Positions 7,823 through 16,472 of a DNA stretch of 64,000 nucleotides are shown here, in pieces. The stretch is from Streptomyces rimosus (lineage in GTDB: Bacteria; Actinomycetota; Actinomycetes; Streptomycetales; Streptomycetaceae), in NCBI RefSeq assembly GCF_008704655.1, contig NZ_CP023688.1, positions 4,588,001 to 4,652,000 on the forward strand, in the 5' to 3' direction. A program made the translations under genes and the position numbers. Position 1 is the first letter of the stretch. Every line of letters starts with the position of its first letter. Under the pieces are notes generated by a model. The model was not told the DNA's origin. It did not search any database and saw nothing but the letters and a program-made list of their open reading frames with translations.

Positions 7823-9160
7823 ATGACACAGGCCCCCGCGACGCCGCGGCGCACCGACCGCCGCCACGACCGCGAGATCGTCTCGCTCGCCCTGCCCGCC
7901 TTCGGCGCGCTCGTCGCGGAGCCCCTCTTCGTCATGGTCGACAGTGCCGTCATCGGGCACCTCGGCACCCGGCAACTCGCCGGGCTCGGCGTCGCCGCCC
8001 CGCTGCTGACCACCGCGGTCTCCGTCTTCGTCTTCCTCGCGTACGCCACCACCGCCGCCGTCGCCCGGCGGGTCGGGGCAGGTGACCGTTCCGGCGCCAT
8101 CCGGCAGGGCGTGGACGGCATCTGGCTCTCGCTCCTGCTGGGTGCGGCCGTCCTGGCCGTCGTCCTACCCACCGCACCCTGGCTCGTCGACGTCTTCGGC
8201 GCCTCCGCCACCGCCGCTCCGTACGCCATCACCTACCTGCGCATCAGCGCCCTCGGCATCCCGGCGATGCTCATGGTGCTGGCGGCCACCGGCGTCCTGC
8301 GCGGCCTCCAGGACACCAGGACCCCGCTCTACGTCGCCGTCGGCGGGTTCTCCGTCAACGCCGCCCTGAACGTCGGACTGGTCTACGGTGCCGGGCTCGG
8401 CATCGCCGGCTCCGCCTGGGGGACCGTCATCGCCCAGTGCGGCATGGCCGCCGTGTACCTGTTCGTCGTCGTACGAGGTGCGCGCCGGCACGGCGCCTCG
8501 CTCCGGCCGGACGCCGCCGGCATCCGCGCCTGTGCCCAGGCCGGGGTGCCCCTCCTGGTACGTACGCTCTCGCTGCGCGCCGTCCTGATGATCGCGACCG
8601 CCGTCGCCGCCCGCCTCGGTGACGCCGAGGTGGCTGCCCACCAGATCGTCATCACCCTCTGGCAGCTGCTGGCCTTCGCCCTGGACGCCATCGCCATCGC
8701 CGGCCAGGCGATCATCGGCCGCTACCTGGGCGCCGACGATGTGGCGGGGGCCAAGGCGGCCTGCCGCCGGATGGTGCAGTGGGGCATCGCCTCCGGCGTG
8801 GTGCTCGGCCTGCTCGTGGTGCTCACCCGCCCCCTGTTCATGCCGCTGTTCACCACCGACCCGGCCGTGAAGGACGTGCTGCTGCCCACGCTCCTGGTCG
8901 TCGCCGTCACCCAACCGGTCTCCGGCATCGTCTTCGTTCTCGACGGCGTGCTCATGGGCGCCGGCGACGGCCCGTATCTGGCCTGGGCGATGCTGGTGAC
9001 ACTGGCGCTCTTCGCCCCGGCCGCGCTGCTGGTGCCCGTCGCCGGTGGCGGTCTGACCGCCCTGTGGTGGGCCATGGCCCTGATGATGACCGTGCGGATG
9101 CTGACATTGTGGACACGTACCCGGTCGGGCCGGTGGATTGTGACCGGAGCCTCGCGTTGA
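7823..9160 (+). CDS. MATE-family efflux transporter (DinF-like)
   Basis: Inner-membrane multidrug and toxin extrusion protein of 445 residues with about 12 hydrophobic segments in two related halves. The first half begins EIVSLALPAFGALVAEPLFVM, and LVDSAVIG-type family features (VDSAVIGHLGTRQLAGLGVA) follow. Such proteins use an H+ or Na+ gradient to export cationic compounds; the substrate is not predictable. The ATG is immediately preceded by a -10 element, suggesting a leaderless message. The protease gene follows after 39 bp but has its own -10-like element. Confidence 0.9.
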   Translation: MTQAPATPRRTDRRHDREIVSLALPAFGALVAEPLFVMVDSAVIGHLGTRQLAGLGVAAPLLTTAVSVFVFLAYATTAAVARRVGAGDRSGAIRQGVDGIWLSLLLGAAVLAVVLPTAPWLVDVFGASATAAPYAITYLRISALGIPAMLMVLAATGVLRGLQDTRTPLYVAVGGFSVNAALNVGLVYGAGLGIAGSAWGTVIAQCGMAAVYLFVVVRGARRHGASLRPDAAGIRACAQAGVPLLVRTLSLRAVLMIATAVAARLGDAEVAAHQIVITLWQLLAFALDAIAIAGQAIIGRYLGADDVAGAKAACRRMVQWGIASGVVLGLLVVLTRPLFMPLFTTDPAVKDVLLPTLLVVAVTQPVSGIVFVLDGVLMGAGDGPYLAWAMLVTLALFAPAALLVPVAGGGLTALWWAMALMMTVRMLTLWTRTRSGRWIVTGASR

Positions 9161-9199
9161 AGACACCCCAAGTAAACCGGCCGTGCCGATAATGACGGT

Positions 9200-10078
9200 G
9201 TGCGCCCGCTTGCCAGGAAAATCGTCCTGCCCCTGACGCTGACCGTCATCGGGGCAGGCGTCATAGTGGGCTACGCCTCGCAGGAAGCCGACACCAGCAG
9301 CCGCGGCAGCGGCAGCCTCAGGAGCGGATTCGGCAAATCGGGGCAGGCCGACCACGACCCCCAGGACCAGGATCCGTCCGCCACGGCGCCCGCCGACGAC
9401 GGCAGCGCGTACACCCCGCGCAGCACCGAGCAGAACGCCCGGGTGGGCGCGATCTTCGAGAAGGACGACACCGGCGATCACTTCTGCACCGCCAGCGTCG
9501 TGCAGAGCCCCGGCCGGAACATGCTGATCACCGCGGCGCACTGTGCCTTCGACACCGAGACCGGCCGGCCCGTGGAGGATCTGGTCTTCGCGCCCGACTA
9601 CCGCGACGGCAAGGAACCGACCGGCCTGTGGAAGGTCAGGAAGGTCGTCGTCGACGACCGCTGGGCCAAGTCCCAGGACGAGGACATGGACGTCGCCTTC
9701 CTCGTCCTCGACAGCAAGGACGGCAAGCAGATCCAGGACGTGCTCGGCGGCAACACCCTCGGCATCGATCCCGGCTTCGACAACGATGTGAAGATCACCG
9801 GCTACCCCACCAGCAGCGAGACCCCCATCTCCTGCCACAACCGCACGACGAAGTTCAGCGACACGCAGATGCGGATCCAGTGCACCGACTTCGCGGGCGG
9901 TACGAGCGGCAGCCCCTGGCTCGCCGACTATGACCCCAAGAGCCACACGGGCACGGTGATCGGCGTACTGGGCGGCCATGAAGGCGGCGGCGACGAGGAC
10001 GATGTCTCCTACGCCGCGTACTTCGGTGACGAGGTCGCCGACCTCTACAAGCGGGCCCAGGACGAGGCCGAGGGCTGA
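9200..10078 (+). CDS. Secreted or membrane-anchored trypsin-like serine protease
   Basis: Chymotrypsin-fold peptidase of 292 residues. A single N-terminal hydrophobic segment (about residues 8-26, IVLPLTLTVIGAGVIVGYA) could be a signal peptide or anchor, followed by a Ser/Gly/Asp-rich linker to about residue 75. The triad is visible: His in LITAAHCAFD, Asp in EDMDVAFLVLD and Ser in GGTSGSPWL. The sequence resembles V8/glutamyl-endopeptidase-like proteases of actinomycetes. It starts at GTG; GATAAT at 9188-9193 lies 6 bp upstream, so this message may also be leaderless. Confidence 0.85.
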   Translation: MRPLARKIVLPLTLTVIGAGVIVGYASQEADTSSRGSGSLRSGFGKSGQADHDPQDQDPSATAPADDGSAYTPRSTEQNARVGAIFEKDDTGDHFCTASVVQSPGRNMLITAAHCAFDTETGRPVEDLVFAPDYRDGKEPTGLWKVRKVVVDDRWAKSQDEDMDVAFLVLDSKDGKQIQDVLGGNTLGIDPGFDNDVKITGYPTSSETPISCHNRTTKFSDTQMRIQCTDFAGGTSGSPWLADYDPKSHTGTVIGVLGGHEGGGDEDDVSYAAYFGDEVADLYKRAQDEAEG

Positions 10079-10086
10079 CAGGCACG

Positions 10087-10126
10087 CGAAAGGGCCGCAC
10101 CCCGTTTCCGGAGTGCGGCCCTTTCG
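10087..10126. terminator. Bidirectional terminator between protease gene and rplI
   Basis: A 14-bp stem (left arm 10087-10100, core GAAAGGGCCGCAC; right arm 10113-10126) lies between two convergent genes. Its A-rich start and T-rich end serve both directions. Confidence 0.8.
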
Positions 10127-10149
10127 GCGTGGTGCTACGACCGCTGCGA

Positions 10150-10596
10150 TCAGGCGGCGACGACCTCGACGCCCAGCTTCGCGACGACGTCGGTGTGCAG
10201 ACGCACGGACACCTGGTGCGAGCCCAGGGTCTTGATCGGCGAGCCGAGCTCGACGCGGCGCTTGTCCACGTCGGGGCCACCGGCAGCCTTGATCGCCGAG
10301 GCGACGTCGGCCGGGGTGACGGAGCCGAACAGGCGGCCGGCGTCGCCGGCGCGCACGGCCAGCTTCACCTTGACGCCCTCAAGCTGGCCCTTGACCTCGT
10401 TGGCCTGCTCGATCGTGGCGATCTCGCGGATCTTACGACCGCGACGGATCTGCGCGACGTCCTTCTCGCCGCCCTTGGTCCAGCGGATCGCGAAACCACG
10501 CGGGACCAGGTAGTTACGGGCGTACCCGTCACGGACGTCGACGACGTCACCAGCGGTGCCGAGGCCGGAGACCTCGTGGGTGAGGATGATCTTCAT
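10150..10596 (-). CDS. rplI: 50S ribosomal protein L9
   Basis: Ribosomal protein of 148 residues that binds 23S rRNA and spans toward neighbouring ribosomes. The N-terminal rRNA-binding domain is unmistakable ([32 protein letters not shown], read in parts), followed by the long connecting helix and C-terminal domain. It is the last gene of the rpsF-ssb-rpsR-rplI operon, 18 bp after rpsR, and ends at a strong bidirectional terminator. Confidence 0.97.
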   Translation of the reverse strand: MKIILTHEVSGLGTAGDVVDVRDGYARNYLVPRGFAIRWTKGGEKDVAQIRRGRKIREIATIEQANEVKGQLEGVKVKLAVRAGDAGRLFGSVTPADVASAIKAAGGPDVDKRRVELGSPIKTLGSHQVSVRLHTDVVAKLGVEVVAA

Positions 10597-10614
10597 GTGT
10601 CGGTCACCCTTCCC

Positions 10615-10851
10615 TTATCGCGCGGTGGAGGTGTAGGGCAGCAGCGCCATCTCACGGCTGTTCTTCACGGCCGTGGCGACGTCACGCTGGTGCTGGGTGC
10701 AGTTGCCGGTCACCCGGCGGGCACGGATCTTGCCGCGGTCGGAAATGAACTTCCGCAGCAGGTTCGTGTCCTTGTAGTCGACGTAGGAGATCTTCTCCTT
10801 GCAGAACACGCAAACCTTCTTCTTAGGCTTGCGAGCAGGCGGCTTCGCCAT
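10615..10851 (-). CDS. rpsR: 30S ribosomal protein S18
   Basis: Small-subunit protein of 78 residues. Family features include the [10 protein letters not shown] segment and IDYKD-like [19 protein letters not shown]. The two N-terminal Cys suggest the zinc-binding (C+) form only in part, since just CVFC is present. It sits between ssb and rplI; the ssb-rpsR gap holds a parS site, so ParB could bind within this ribosomal-protein operon. Confidence 0.96.
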   Translation of the reverse strand: MAKPPARKPKKKVCVFCKEKISYVDYKDTNLLRKFISDRGKIRARRVTGNCTQHQRDVATAVKNSREMALLPYTSTAR

Positions 10852-10916
10852 TGTCTCTCTCCAGTGAGTTCAAGAAGTTTGTGCTGTCGCCCTCAGGCCC
10901 CCGGCCGTTTCACGCT

Positions 10917-10930
10917 GTTTCACGTGAAAC
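10917..10930. other. parS site 1 (ParB-binding centromere)
   Basis: Perfect GTTTCACGTGAAAC palindrome, extended to 16 bp as T...A, in the ssb-rpsR gap. A half-site (GTTTCACG) lies just upstream at 10907. Confidence 0.95.
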
Positions 10931-10957
10931 AGCGTGCGTACGAGCCGGTCGTCGGAC

Positions 10958-11542
10958 CTAGAAGGGCGGCTCGTCCGAGTAGCCGCCGCCGGAGCCACCG
11001 CCCCAGCCACCGCCGCCGCCACCCTGCTGGCCGCCGCCTGCAGGGGCACCGGTCGCCCACGGGTCGTCGGCGGGAGCACCGCCGCCCTGGCCGCCGCCGG
11101 AGCCGCCGCCCCAGCCGCCGCCACCCTGGCCACCGCCCTGCGGACCACCGCCGAAGCCGCCGCCCTGGCCACCGCGGCTCGAGGTCTTGGTGACCTTGGC
11201 CGTGGCGTTGCGCAAGCTGGCGCCGACCTCGTCGACGTCGAGCTCGTAGACCGTGCGCTTGACGCCCTCGCGGTCCTCGTACGACCGCTGCTTAAGGCGG
11301 CCCTGCACGATCACGCGGGTGCCCCGCGTGAGGGACTCGGCGACGTTCTCCGCCGCCTGACGCCACACCGAGCAGGTCAGGAACAGGCTCTCGCCGTCCT
11401 TCCACTCGTTGGTCTGGCGGTCGAAGGTGCGGGGAGTGGATGCGACGCGGAACTTCGCAACCGCCGCACCCGACGGGGTGAAGCGCAGCTCGGGGTCGTC
11501 GACAAGATTGCCGACGACCGTGATGACGGTCTCGCCTGCCAT
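10958..11542 (-). CDS. ssb: Single-stranded DNA-binding protein
   Basis: Coats single-stranded DNA at replication forks and recruits partner proteins, 194 residues. The OB-fold domain covers about residues 1-115 ([30 protein letters not shown]). A Gly/Gln-rich disordered linker follows, ending in the acidic partner-binding tip (YSDEPPF). This is the SsbA-type protein encoded with rpsF and rpsR. No SSB paralogue is present in the window. Confidence 0.97.
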   Translation of the reverse strand: MAGETVITVVGNLVDDPELRFTPSGAAVAKFRVASTPRTFDRQTNEWKDGESLFLTCSVWRQAAENVAESLTRGTRVIVQGRLKQRSYEDREGVKRTVYELDVDEVGASLRNATAKVTKTSSRGGQGGGFGGGPQGGGQGGGGWGGGSGGGQGGGAPADDPWATGAPAGGGQQGGGGGGWGGGSGGGYSDEPPF

Positions 11543-11620
11543 TAGGGGAACCTCTCGGCGGGTGTGCTGCTGGCTGCTGGTGTGGCTACTCGAACCCGGT
11601 CACCGCTGACGCTGATGCGT

Positions 11621-11911
11621 TCAGTGGGTCTCGGGACGGAGGACCTTGGTCCGGAGGACCGACTCGTTCAGGTTCATCTGACGGTCGAGTTCCTTGACGA
11701 CCGCAGGCTCGGCCTGCAGGTCGATGACCGAGTAGATGCCCTCGGGCTTCTTGTTGATCTCGTACGAGAGACGACGACGGCCCCAGGTGTCGACCTTCTC
11801 GACCTTTCCGTTGCCCTCACGGACGACGGAGAGGAAGTTCTCGATCAGCGGGGAGACAGCGCGCTCCTCGAGATCGGGGTCGAGGATGACCATCACCTCG
11901 TAGTGACGCAT
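11621..11911 (-). CDS. rpsF: 30S ribosomal protein S6
   Basis: Small-subunit protein of 96 residues that pairs with S18 on the ribosome platform. The start ([16 protein letters not shown]) is standard. The ATG at 11911 is chosen over the longer open frame because a near-perfect AAAGGAGGTG site lies directly upstream. First gene of the rpsF-ssb-rpsR-rplI operon; the promoter should lie between 11912 and 12139. Confidence 0.97.
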   Translation of the reverse strand: MRHYEVMVILDPDLEERAVSPLIENFLSVVREGNGKVEKVDTWGRRRLSYEINKKPEGIYSVIDLQAEPAVVKELDRQMNLNESVLRTKVLRPETH

Positions 11912-12139
11912 GTTGAACCCACCTCCTTTGGACTCAGCGGCCACGGTCGTTCCGTGGCAGGAGGGTCATGATGCGTTCCGCACCCGGCCCGACCAGGAGA
12001 CTGGGCAGACGTGGGCGCAGACTGTACAGAGTACCTGCCGGCGCACCTCCGGTTGAAATCCGGAGGCTGATCCCCCCAATCTGGAACACAACGGGTGTGA
12101 GCGGCGTTACAGTTCGCCGCCTGTCATCGGAGGTGTCGC

Positions 12140-12457
12140 ATGGCACAGGCAGTCCGGCCGCAGCATGGCCTCCTCTCTCTACTGAACAGCGACGGCAAGG
12201 CCCATCCGGTCGAGAACACCTTGGTCGCCGTGACGCTGGTCTTCGGTTTGACCGCCTTCTTCACCGCCCATTTCCACCAGCTTCACCTGCTGAGTTCCTG
12301 GACGGGACTGATCGGCATCGGCACCGGGGCGTGGGGGCAGTTCATCTCCGCCACGACCGGCGAGCGCTTCCTGCTGATCATCGGGCTCGGTGCCGCGGCG
12401 GTCGGTTTCTTCCTCGGCATGGCACACGGCGGCCTCTTCGGCGGGGTCCTCGGCTAG
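12140..12457 (+). CDS. Small conserved membrane protein, function unknown
   Basis: Not a recognised family. Protein of 105 residues with two to three hydrophobic helices: about 26-45 (ENTLVAVTLVFGLTAFFTAH), 52-72 and 78-98. A His cluster (HFHQLHLL) lies between helices 1 and 2. The ATG has a strong GGAGGTG site 4 bp upstream. It is divergent from rpsF and followed by a hairpin (12474-12495), so probably monocistronic. Confidence 0.75.
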   Translation: MAQAVRPQHGLLSLLNSDGKAHPVENTLVAVTLVFGLTAFFTAHFHQLHLLSSWTGLIGIGTGAWGQFISATTGERFLLIIGLGAAAVGFFLGMAHGGLFGGVLG

Positions 12458-12473
12458 CCGGACCCGGGCAGGC

Positions 12474-12495
12474 GAAGGGGGCTGCACCCCCCTTC
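12474..12495 (+). terminator. Hairpin after the small membrane protein gene
   Basis: Stem GAAGGGGG (12474-12481) with CCCCCTTC (12488-12495), short loop, 16 bp after the stop codon. Confidence 0.6.
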
Positions 12496-12586
12496 ACCCA
12501 AACGGGGCGCTCCCCTGTCGCAGTAGGCTTCGGCGCGAGAGCCGGAGCCCCGACCCTGGGGACAAACCTGCCGAGGAGCGCCCCGC

Positions 12587-13705
12587 ATGAGCCTGACCCT
12601 GAGGACCATCAGCCGAGAGCAGCATCTGGCGTACATCCAGAGTCTGCCCTCGGCGAGCCACATGCAGGTGCCGGCCTGGGCCGATGTGAAGTCCGAATGG
12701 CGCTCGGAGAACCTGGGCTGGTTCGACAAGAGCGGACAGCTGGTCGGCGCGGGTCTGGTCCTCTACCGCCAGCTGCCCAAGATCAAGCGGTACCTCGCCT
12801 ACCTGCCCGAGGGCCCAGTGATCAACTGGTTCGCCCCGAACCTGGAGGACTGGCTGAAGCCGATGCTGGCGCATCTGAAGCAGCAGGGCGCCTTCTCGGT
12901 GAAGATGGGCCCACCGGTGATCATCCGGCGCTGGGACGCCACCGCGATCAAAGCCGGGATCCAGGACCCGGACGTCAAGCGGCTGCGGGACATCGAGGCC
13001 ACCCACATCGAGCCGCGGGCCTTCGAGGTGTCCGACAAGCTGCGCCGGATGGGCTGGCAGCAGGGCGAGGACGGCGGGGCCGGCTTCGGTGATGTACAGC
13101 CGCGCTACGTCTTCCAGGTGCCGCTGGAGAACCGCTCGCTGGAGGACGTCCACAAGGGGTTCAACCAGCTGTGGCGCCGCAACATCAAGAAGGCCGAGAA
13201 GGCCGGCGTCGAGGTCGTCCAGGGCCGTTACGAGGACCTGCCCGAGTGGCAGCGGCTGTACGAGATCACCGCGGAGCGCGACCGCTTCCGGCCGCGGCCG
13301 CTCGGCTACTTCCAGCGCATGTGGACGGCCCTCAACACCGAGGACCCCAACCGCATGCGGCTGTACTTCGCCCGGCACAACGGGGTGAACCTCTCCGCCG
13401 CGACGATGCTGGTCGTCGGCGGCCACGTCTGGTACTCCTACGGCGCCTCGGACAACATCGGCCGTGAGGTCCGGCCCTCCAACGCCATGCAGTGGCGGAT
13501 GCTGCGCGACGCCTACGCGCTGGGCGCCACCGTCTACGACCTGCGCGGCATCAGCGACTCGCTCGACGAGAACGACCACCTCTTCGGCCTCATCCAGTTC
13601 AAGGTGGGCACGGGCGGGCAGGCAGCCGAGTACCTCGGCGAGTGGGACTTCCCGCTCAACAAGCTCCTGCACAAGGCGCTCGACATCTACATGTCGCGCC
13701 GCTGA
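12587..13705 (+). CDS. femX: FemAB/FemX-type peptidoglycan aminoacyltransferase
   Basis: Transfers an amino acid from aminoacyl-tRNA to the lipid II stem peptide on the cytoplasmic face of the membrane, 372 residues. Two GNAT-like halves are visible (residues about 1-170 and 190-370). The typical coiled insert is short here; motifs include VPLENRSLEDVHKGFNQLWRR-type sequence, YEITAERDRFRPR and TVYDLRGISD. In Streptomyces the homologue at this locus is described as adding the first Gly of the interpeptide bridge (family knowledge). GAGGAG precedes the ATG. The alanine-racemase-fold gene follows after 59 bp and is probably co-transcribed. Confidence 0.88.
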   Translation: MSLTLRTISREQHLAYIQSLPSASHMQVPAWADVKSEWRSENLGWFDKSGQLVGAGLVLYRQLPKIKRYLAYLPEGPVINWFAPNLEDWLKPMLAHLKQQGAFSVKMGPPVIIRRWDATAIKAGIQDPDVKRLRDIEATHIEPRAFEVSDKLRRMGWQQGEDGGAGFGDVQPRYVFQVPLENRSLEDVHKGFNQLWRRNIKKAEKAGVEVVQGRYEDLPEWQRLYEITAERDRFRPRPLGYFQRMWTALNTEDPNRMRLYFARHNGVNLSAATMLVVGGHVWYSYGASDNIGREVRPSNAMQWRMLRDAYALGATVYDLRGISDSLDENDHLFGLIQFKVGTGGQAAEYLGEWDFPLNKLLHKALDIYMSRR

Positions 13706-13764
13706 CCGTCCCACCCGTCTGTTTCGATCGCAAAGCAGCTACGAGAAAGGTTCCGGGCCCGGCC

Positions 13765-14796
13765 ATGGCGCTCACCCTCTACGTCGACACCGCGCGCTGG
13801 CGGGCACACCAGCAGAGCGTTCTGCAGCAGTTCCCGGGGCTCGTCCCGGTCTGCAAAGGCAATGGCTACGGCTTCGGGCACGAGCGCCTCGCCGAGGAGG
13901 CGGCCCTCCTCGGTACCGATCTCCTCGCCGTCGGGACGACCTACGAGGCGGCCCGCATGAAGGACTTCTTCAGCGGGGACCTGCTCGTGCTGACGCCGTT
14001 CCGGCACGGTGAGGAACCGGTTCCGCTGCCGGACCGTGCCATCCGTTCGGTCTCCTCGGTCGAGGGCGTGGGCGGCCTGGTGGGCGCGCGGGTCGTCATC
14101 GAGGTCATGAGCAGCATGAAGCGCCACGGCGTCCTGCCGGAGGACCTGCCGAAGCTGGCCGCTGCCATAGAGGACGTGCGGCTGGAGGGCTTCGCCATGC
14201 ACCTGCCGCTGGACCGTACCGACGGCTCCGACGCGGTGGAGGAGGTCATCGGCTGGATGGACCGGCTGCGGGCCAACCGCCTGCCGCTGCACACCATGTT
14301 CGTCAGCCACCTCAAGGCCGATGAGCTCGCCCGTCTCCAGCAGCAGTTCCCGCAGACGCGGTTCCGCGCGCGGATCGGCACGCGCCTGTGGCTCGGTGAT
14401 CACGACGCGACCGAGTACCGCGGCTCGGTCCTGGACGTCACCCGGATCGGCAAGGGCGATCGCTTCGGCTACCGCCAGCAGAAGGCCGCGTCGGACGGCT
14501 ACCTGGTCGTGGTGGCCGGCGGTACGTCGCATGGCGTGGGCCTGGAGTCGCCCAAGGCGCTGCACGGTGTGATGCCCCGTGCCAAGGGCGTGGCCCGCGC
14601 GGGCCTGGCGACCGTCAACCGCAACCTCTCGCCGTACGTGTGGGCGGGCAAGCAGCGGTGGTTCGCGGAGCCTCCGCACATGCAGGTCTCCATCCTCTTC
14701 GTGCCAGGGGAGGCCCCCGAGCCGCAGGTGGGCGAGGAACTGGTGGCGCACCTGCGGCACACCACGACGCAGTACGACCGCCTCGTGGACCGCTGA
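13765..14796 (+). CDS. Alanine racemase-fold PLP protein
   Basis: Protein of 343 residues with the Alr N-terminal barrel. The PLP-lysine motif is seen as VCKGNGYGFG near residue 30, in place of the usual KANAYGHG. The C-terminal domain is present, but the usual catalytic-tyrosine context of alanine racemase is not clear (FGYRQQ and DGYLVV are candidates), so racemase activity is uncertain. The ATG at 13765 is 60 bp after femX, and a terminator follows, making a two-gene unit. Possible roles are racemisation of Ala or another amino acid for the cell wall, or a PLP-binding accessory function. Confidence 0.78.
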   Translation: MALTLYVDTARWRAHQQSVLQQFPGLVPVCKGNGYGFGHERLAEEAALLGTDLLAVGTTYEAARMKDFFSGDLLVLTPFRHGEEPVPLPDRAIRSVSSVEGVGGLVGARVVIEVMSSMKRHGVLPEDLPKLAAAIEDVRLEGFAMHLPLDRTDGSDAVEEVIGWMDRLRANRLPLHTMFVSHLKADELARLQQQFPQTRFRARIGTRLWLGDHDATEYRGSVLDVTRIGKGDRFGYRQQKAASDGYLVVVAGGTSHGVGLESPKALHGVMPRAKGVARAGLATVNRNLSPYVWAGKQRWFAEPPHMQVSILFVPGEAPEPQVGEELVAHLRHTTTQYDRLVDR

Positions 14797-14816
14797 GCCG
14801 CCCTTCACGAAAGCAT

Positions 14817-14857
14817 CGGGCCCGGTACCGCAGACCTGCTCTGCCGTACCGGGCCCG
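14817..14857. terminator. Bidirectional terminator
   Basis: A 12-bp stem (14817-14828 CGGGCCCGGTAC with 14846-14857) between the convergent alanine-racemase-fold gene and the glycosyltransferase-type gene. Confidence 0.8.
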
Positions 14858-14871
14858 TTCCGTGTGCGTGG

Positions 14872-16365
14872 CTACCGGTGGACGGAATCTCCGGCCACGC
14901 CCCAGCGCACCTGCGCCGCCCCTTCGAACTTCACGGCATGCCGCGACAGCTGGTGCGCTCGGCCCAGCACAAAGACATCCGGCGCGTGATCCAGTACCCC
15001 GCCCGACGGGTCGTCCTCACCATCCCGGCGTACGACGTCCCGCTCCGGCAGCAGCACATCACGCACCACCACGGCACACAGGTACAGCGTCCCCAACAGG
15101 TGCAGGACCATGGCCAGTTGGTAGCCCTCCAGCGGCAGCCCTTGGTGCTTGTCGCCGTTGCCGGTGTAGGCGAGGTACATCCAGATGCCGAGGAAGTACA
15201 TGACCTCGCACGCCTGCCAGATCAGGAAGTCGCGCCAGCGTGGCCGTGCCAGTGCGGCGAGCGGGACGAGCCAGAGCACGTACTGCGGCGAGTAGACCTT
15301 GTTCGTGAGGATGAAGAGCGCGACGACCAGGAAGGCGAGCTGTGCGAACCGCGGCCGGCGCGGTGCGTAGAAGGCCAGCAGGGCCAGCGCACCGCAACCG
15401 AGGATCATGAGCAGGGTGGCGTAGGTGTTCGCGTCCTCCAGCGGATTGCCCGTGCGCTGGGAGATGAGCAGCCAGATGGACCCGAAGTCGATGGGCCGCT
15501 CCTGGCTGAAGGTGTAGAACTTCGCCCAGCCCTCCCTGATGTGGAAGCCGGACGCGTCATGCGTGATCATCACCGGCACATTGACCACCAGCCACGCGGC
15601 AGCGGCCCCGGTCACGGCCTTTCCGTAGGCGCGCCACTGTCCGGCCCGCCAGCACAGGATGAGCAGCGGCCCGAGCAACAGCACCGGATACAGCTTGGCG
15701 GCGGTCGCCAGCCCGATGAACACGCCCGTCGCGAAGGCCCGGCTGCGCGACCACATCAGCATCCCGACAGCGGTCAGGGCGACGGCCAGCAGGTCCCAGT
15801 TGATGGTGGCGGTGAGCGCGAGGGCGGGGGCGAGGGCGACCAGGAGGCCGTCCCACGGACGGCGACGGTGGGTACGCGCCACGCAGACGGCGAGGACCGC
15901 CGCGCACGCCATCAGCATGCCCGCGTTGACCAGCCAGTAGATCTGCTCGCGCTGCTGGATCGAACCCCCGGTCGGCGTCATCCAGGAGGCGACCTCCATG
16001 AACAAGCCGGTCAGCACCGGGTATTCGAGGTACTCCATGTCGCCAGGCAGTTTGTCGAAGTACGGGATCAGACCGTCGGCGAAGCCGCGCCCCGCGTACA
16101 GGTGCGGGATGTCGGAGTAGCAGGCGTGGGTGTACTGGCTGGTGGCGCCGAAGAACCAGCCGCTGTTGTAGCAGGGCAGCTTCTGCACCATGCCGAGCGC
16201 GAACATCCCGATGGCGACCAGCGCGACGATGCGGACCGGGTTCCACCAGCCCGTGCGGAAGACAGCGCGCCGTCCGGCAGGACCGCCGATCAGTTCGCTT
16301 CCGGCAGCCGCCACCTCGTCCCGCCTCGTCGGCCGTACGGGCTCGTCCTGTCGCACGCTCGTCAT
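14872..16365 (-). CDS. Polyprenol-phosphate glycosyltransferase-type membrane protein (GT87/DUF2029-like)
   Basis: Integral membrane protein of 497 residues with about 10-12 hydrophobic helices, the first around residues 47-66 (IVALVAIGMFALGMVQ). An extracytoplasmic loop early on (FFGATSQYTHACYSDIPHLYAGRG) and SQRTGNPLEDANTY match actinobacterial mannosyltransferase-like proteins. Such enzymes transfer sugars from polyprenyl-phosphate donors to cell-envelope glycans. The ATG at 16365 was chosen because the upstream extension runs into the terminator hairpin. It lies downstream of the PBP gene, but the hairpin at 16404-16440 separates them. Confidence 0.8.
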   Translation of the reverse strand: MTSVRQDEPVRPTRRDEVAAAGSELIGGPAGRRAVFRTGWWNPVRIVALVAIGMFALGMVQKLPCYNSGWFFGATSQYTHACYSDIPHLYAGRGFADGLIPYFDKLPGDMEYLEYPVLTGLFMEVASWMTPTGGSIQQREQIYWLVNAGMLMACAAVLAVCVARTHRRRPWDGLLVALAPALALTATINWDLLAVALTAVGMLMWSRSRAFATGVFIGLATAAKLYPVLLLGPLLILCWRAGQWRAYGKAVTGAAAAWLVVNVPVMITHDASGFHIREGWAKFYTFSQERPIDFGSIWLLISQRTGNPLEDANTYATLLMILGCGALALLAFYAPRRPRFAQLAFLVVALFILTNKVYSPQYVLWLVPLAALARPRWRDFLIWQACEVMYFLGIWMYLAYTGNGDKHQGLPLEGYQLAMVLHLLGTLYLCAVVVRDVLLPERDVVRRDGEDDPSGGVLDHAPDVFVLGRAHQLSRHAVKFEGAAQVRWGVAGDSVHR

Positions 16366-16403
16366 GCGCCCATCCTGCCGTACGGTCCCGGGCCGAACGC
16401 GGA

Positions 16404-16440
16404 GAAGCCCCCGGCCCGGATTCACCGGGTCGGGGGCTTC
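16404..16440 (-). terminator. Hairpin downstream of the PBP gene
   Basis: A 16-bp stem with one G-T pair (16404-16419 with 16425-16440) and loop ATTCA, 33 bp after the PBP stop and just beyond a parS site. Confidence 0.75.
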
Positions 16441-16449
16441 GTCCGCCAC

Positions 16450-16463
16450 GTTTCACGTGAAAC
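16450..16463. other. parS site 2
   Basis: Perfect GTTTCACGTGAAAC between the PBP stop codon and its terminator. Confidence 0.95.
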
Positions 16464-16472
16464 AGTCAGCGG

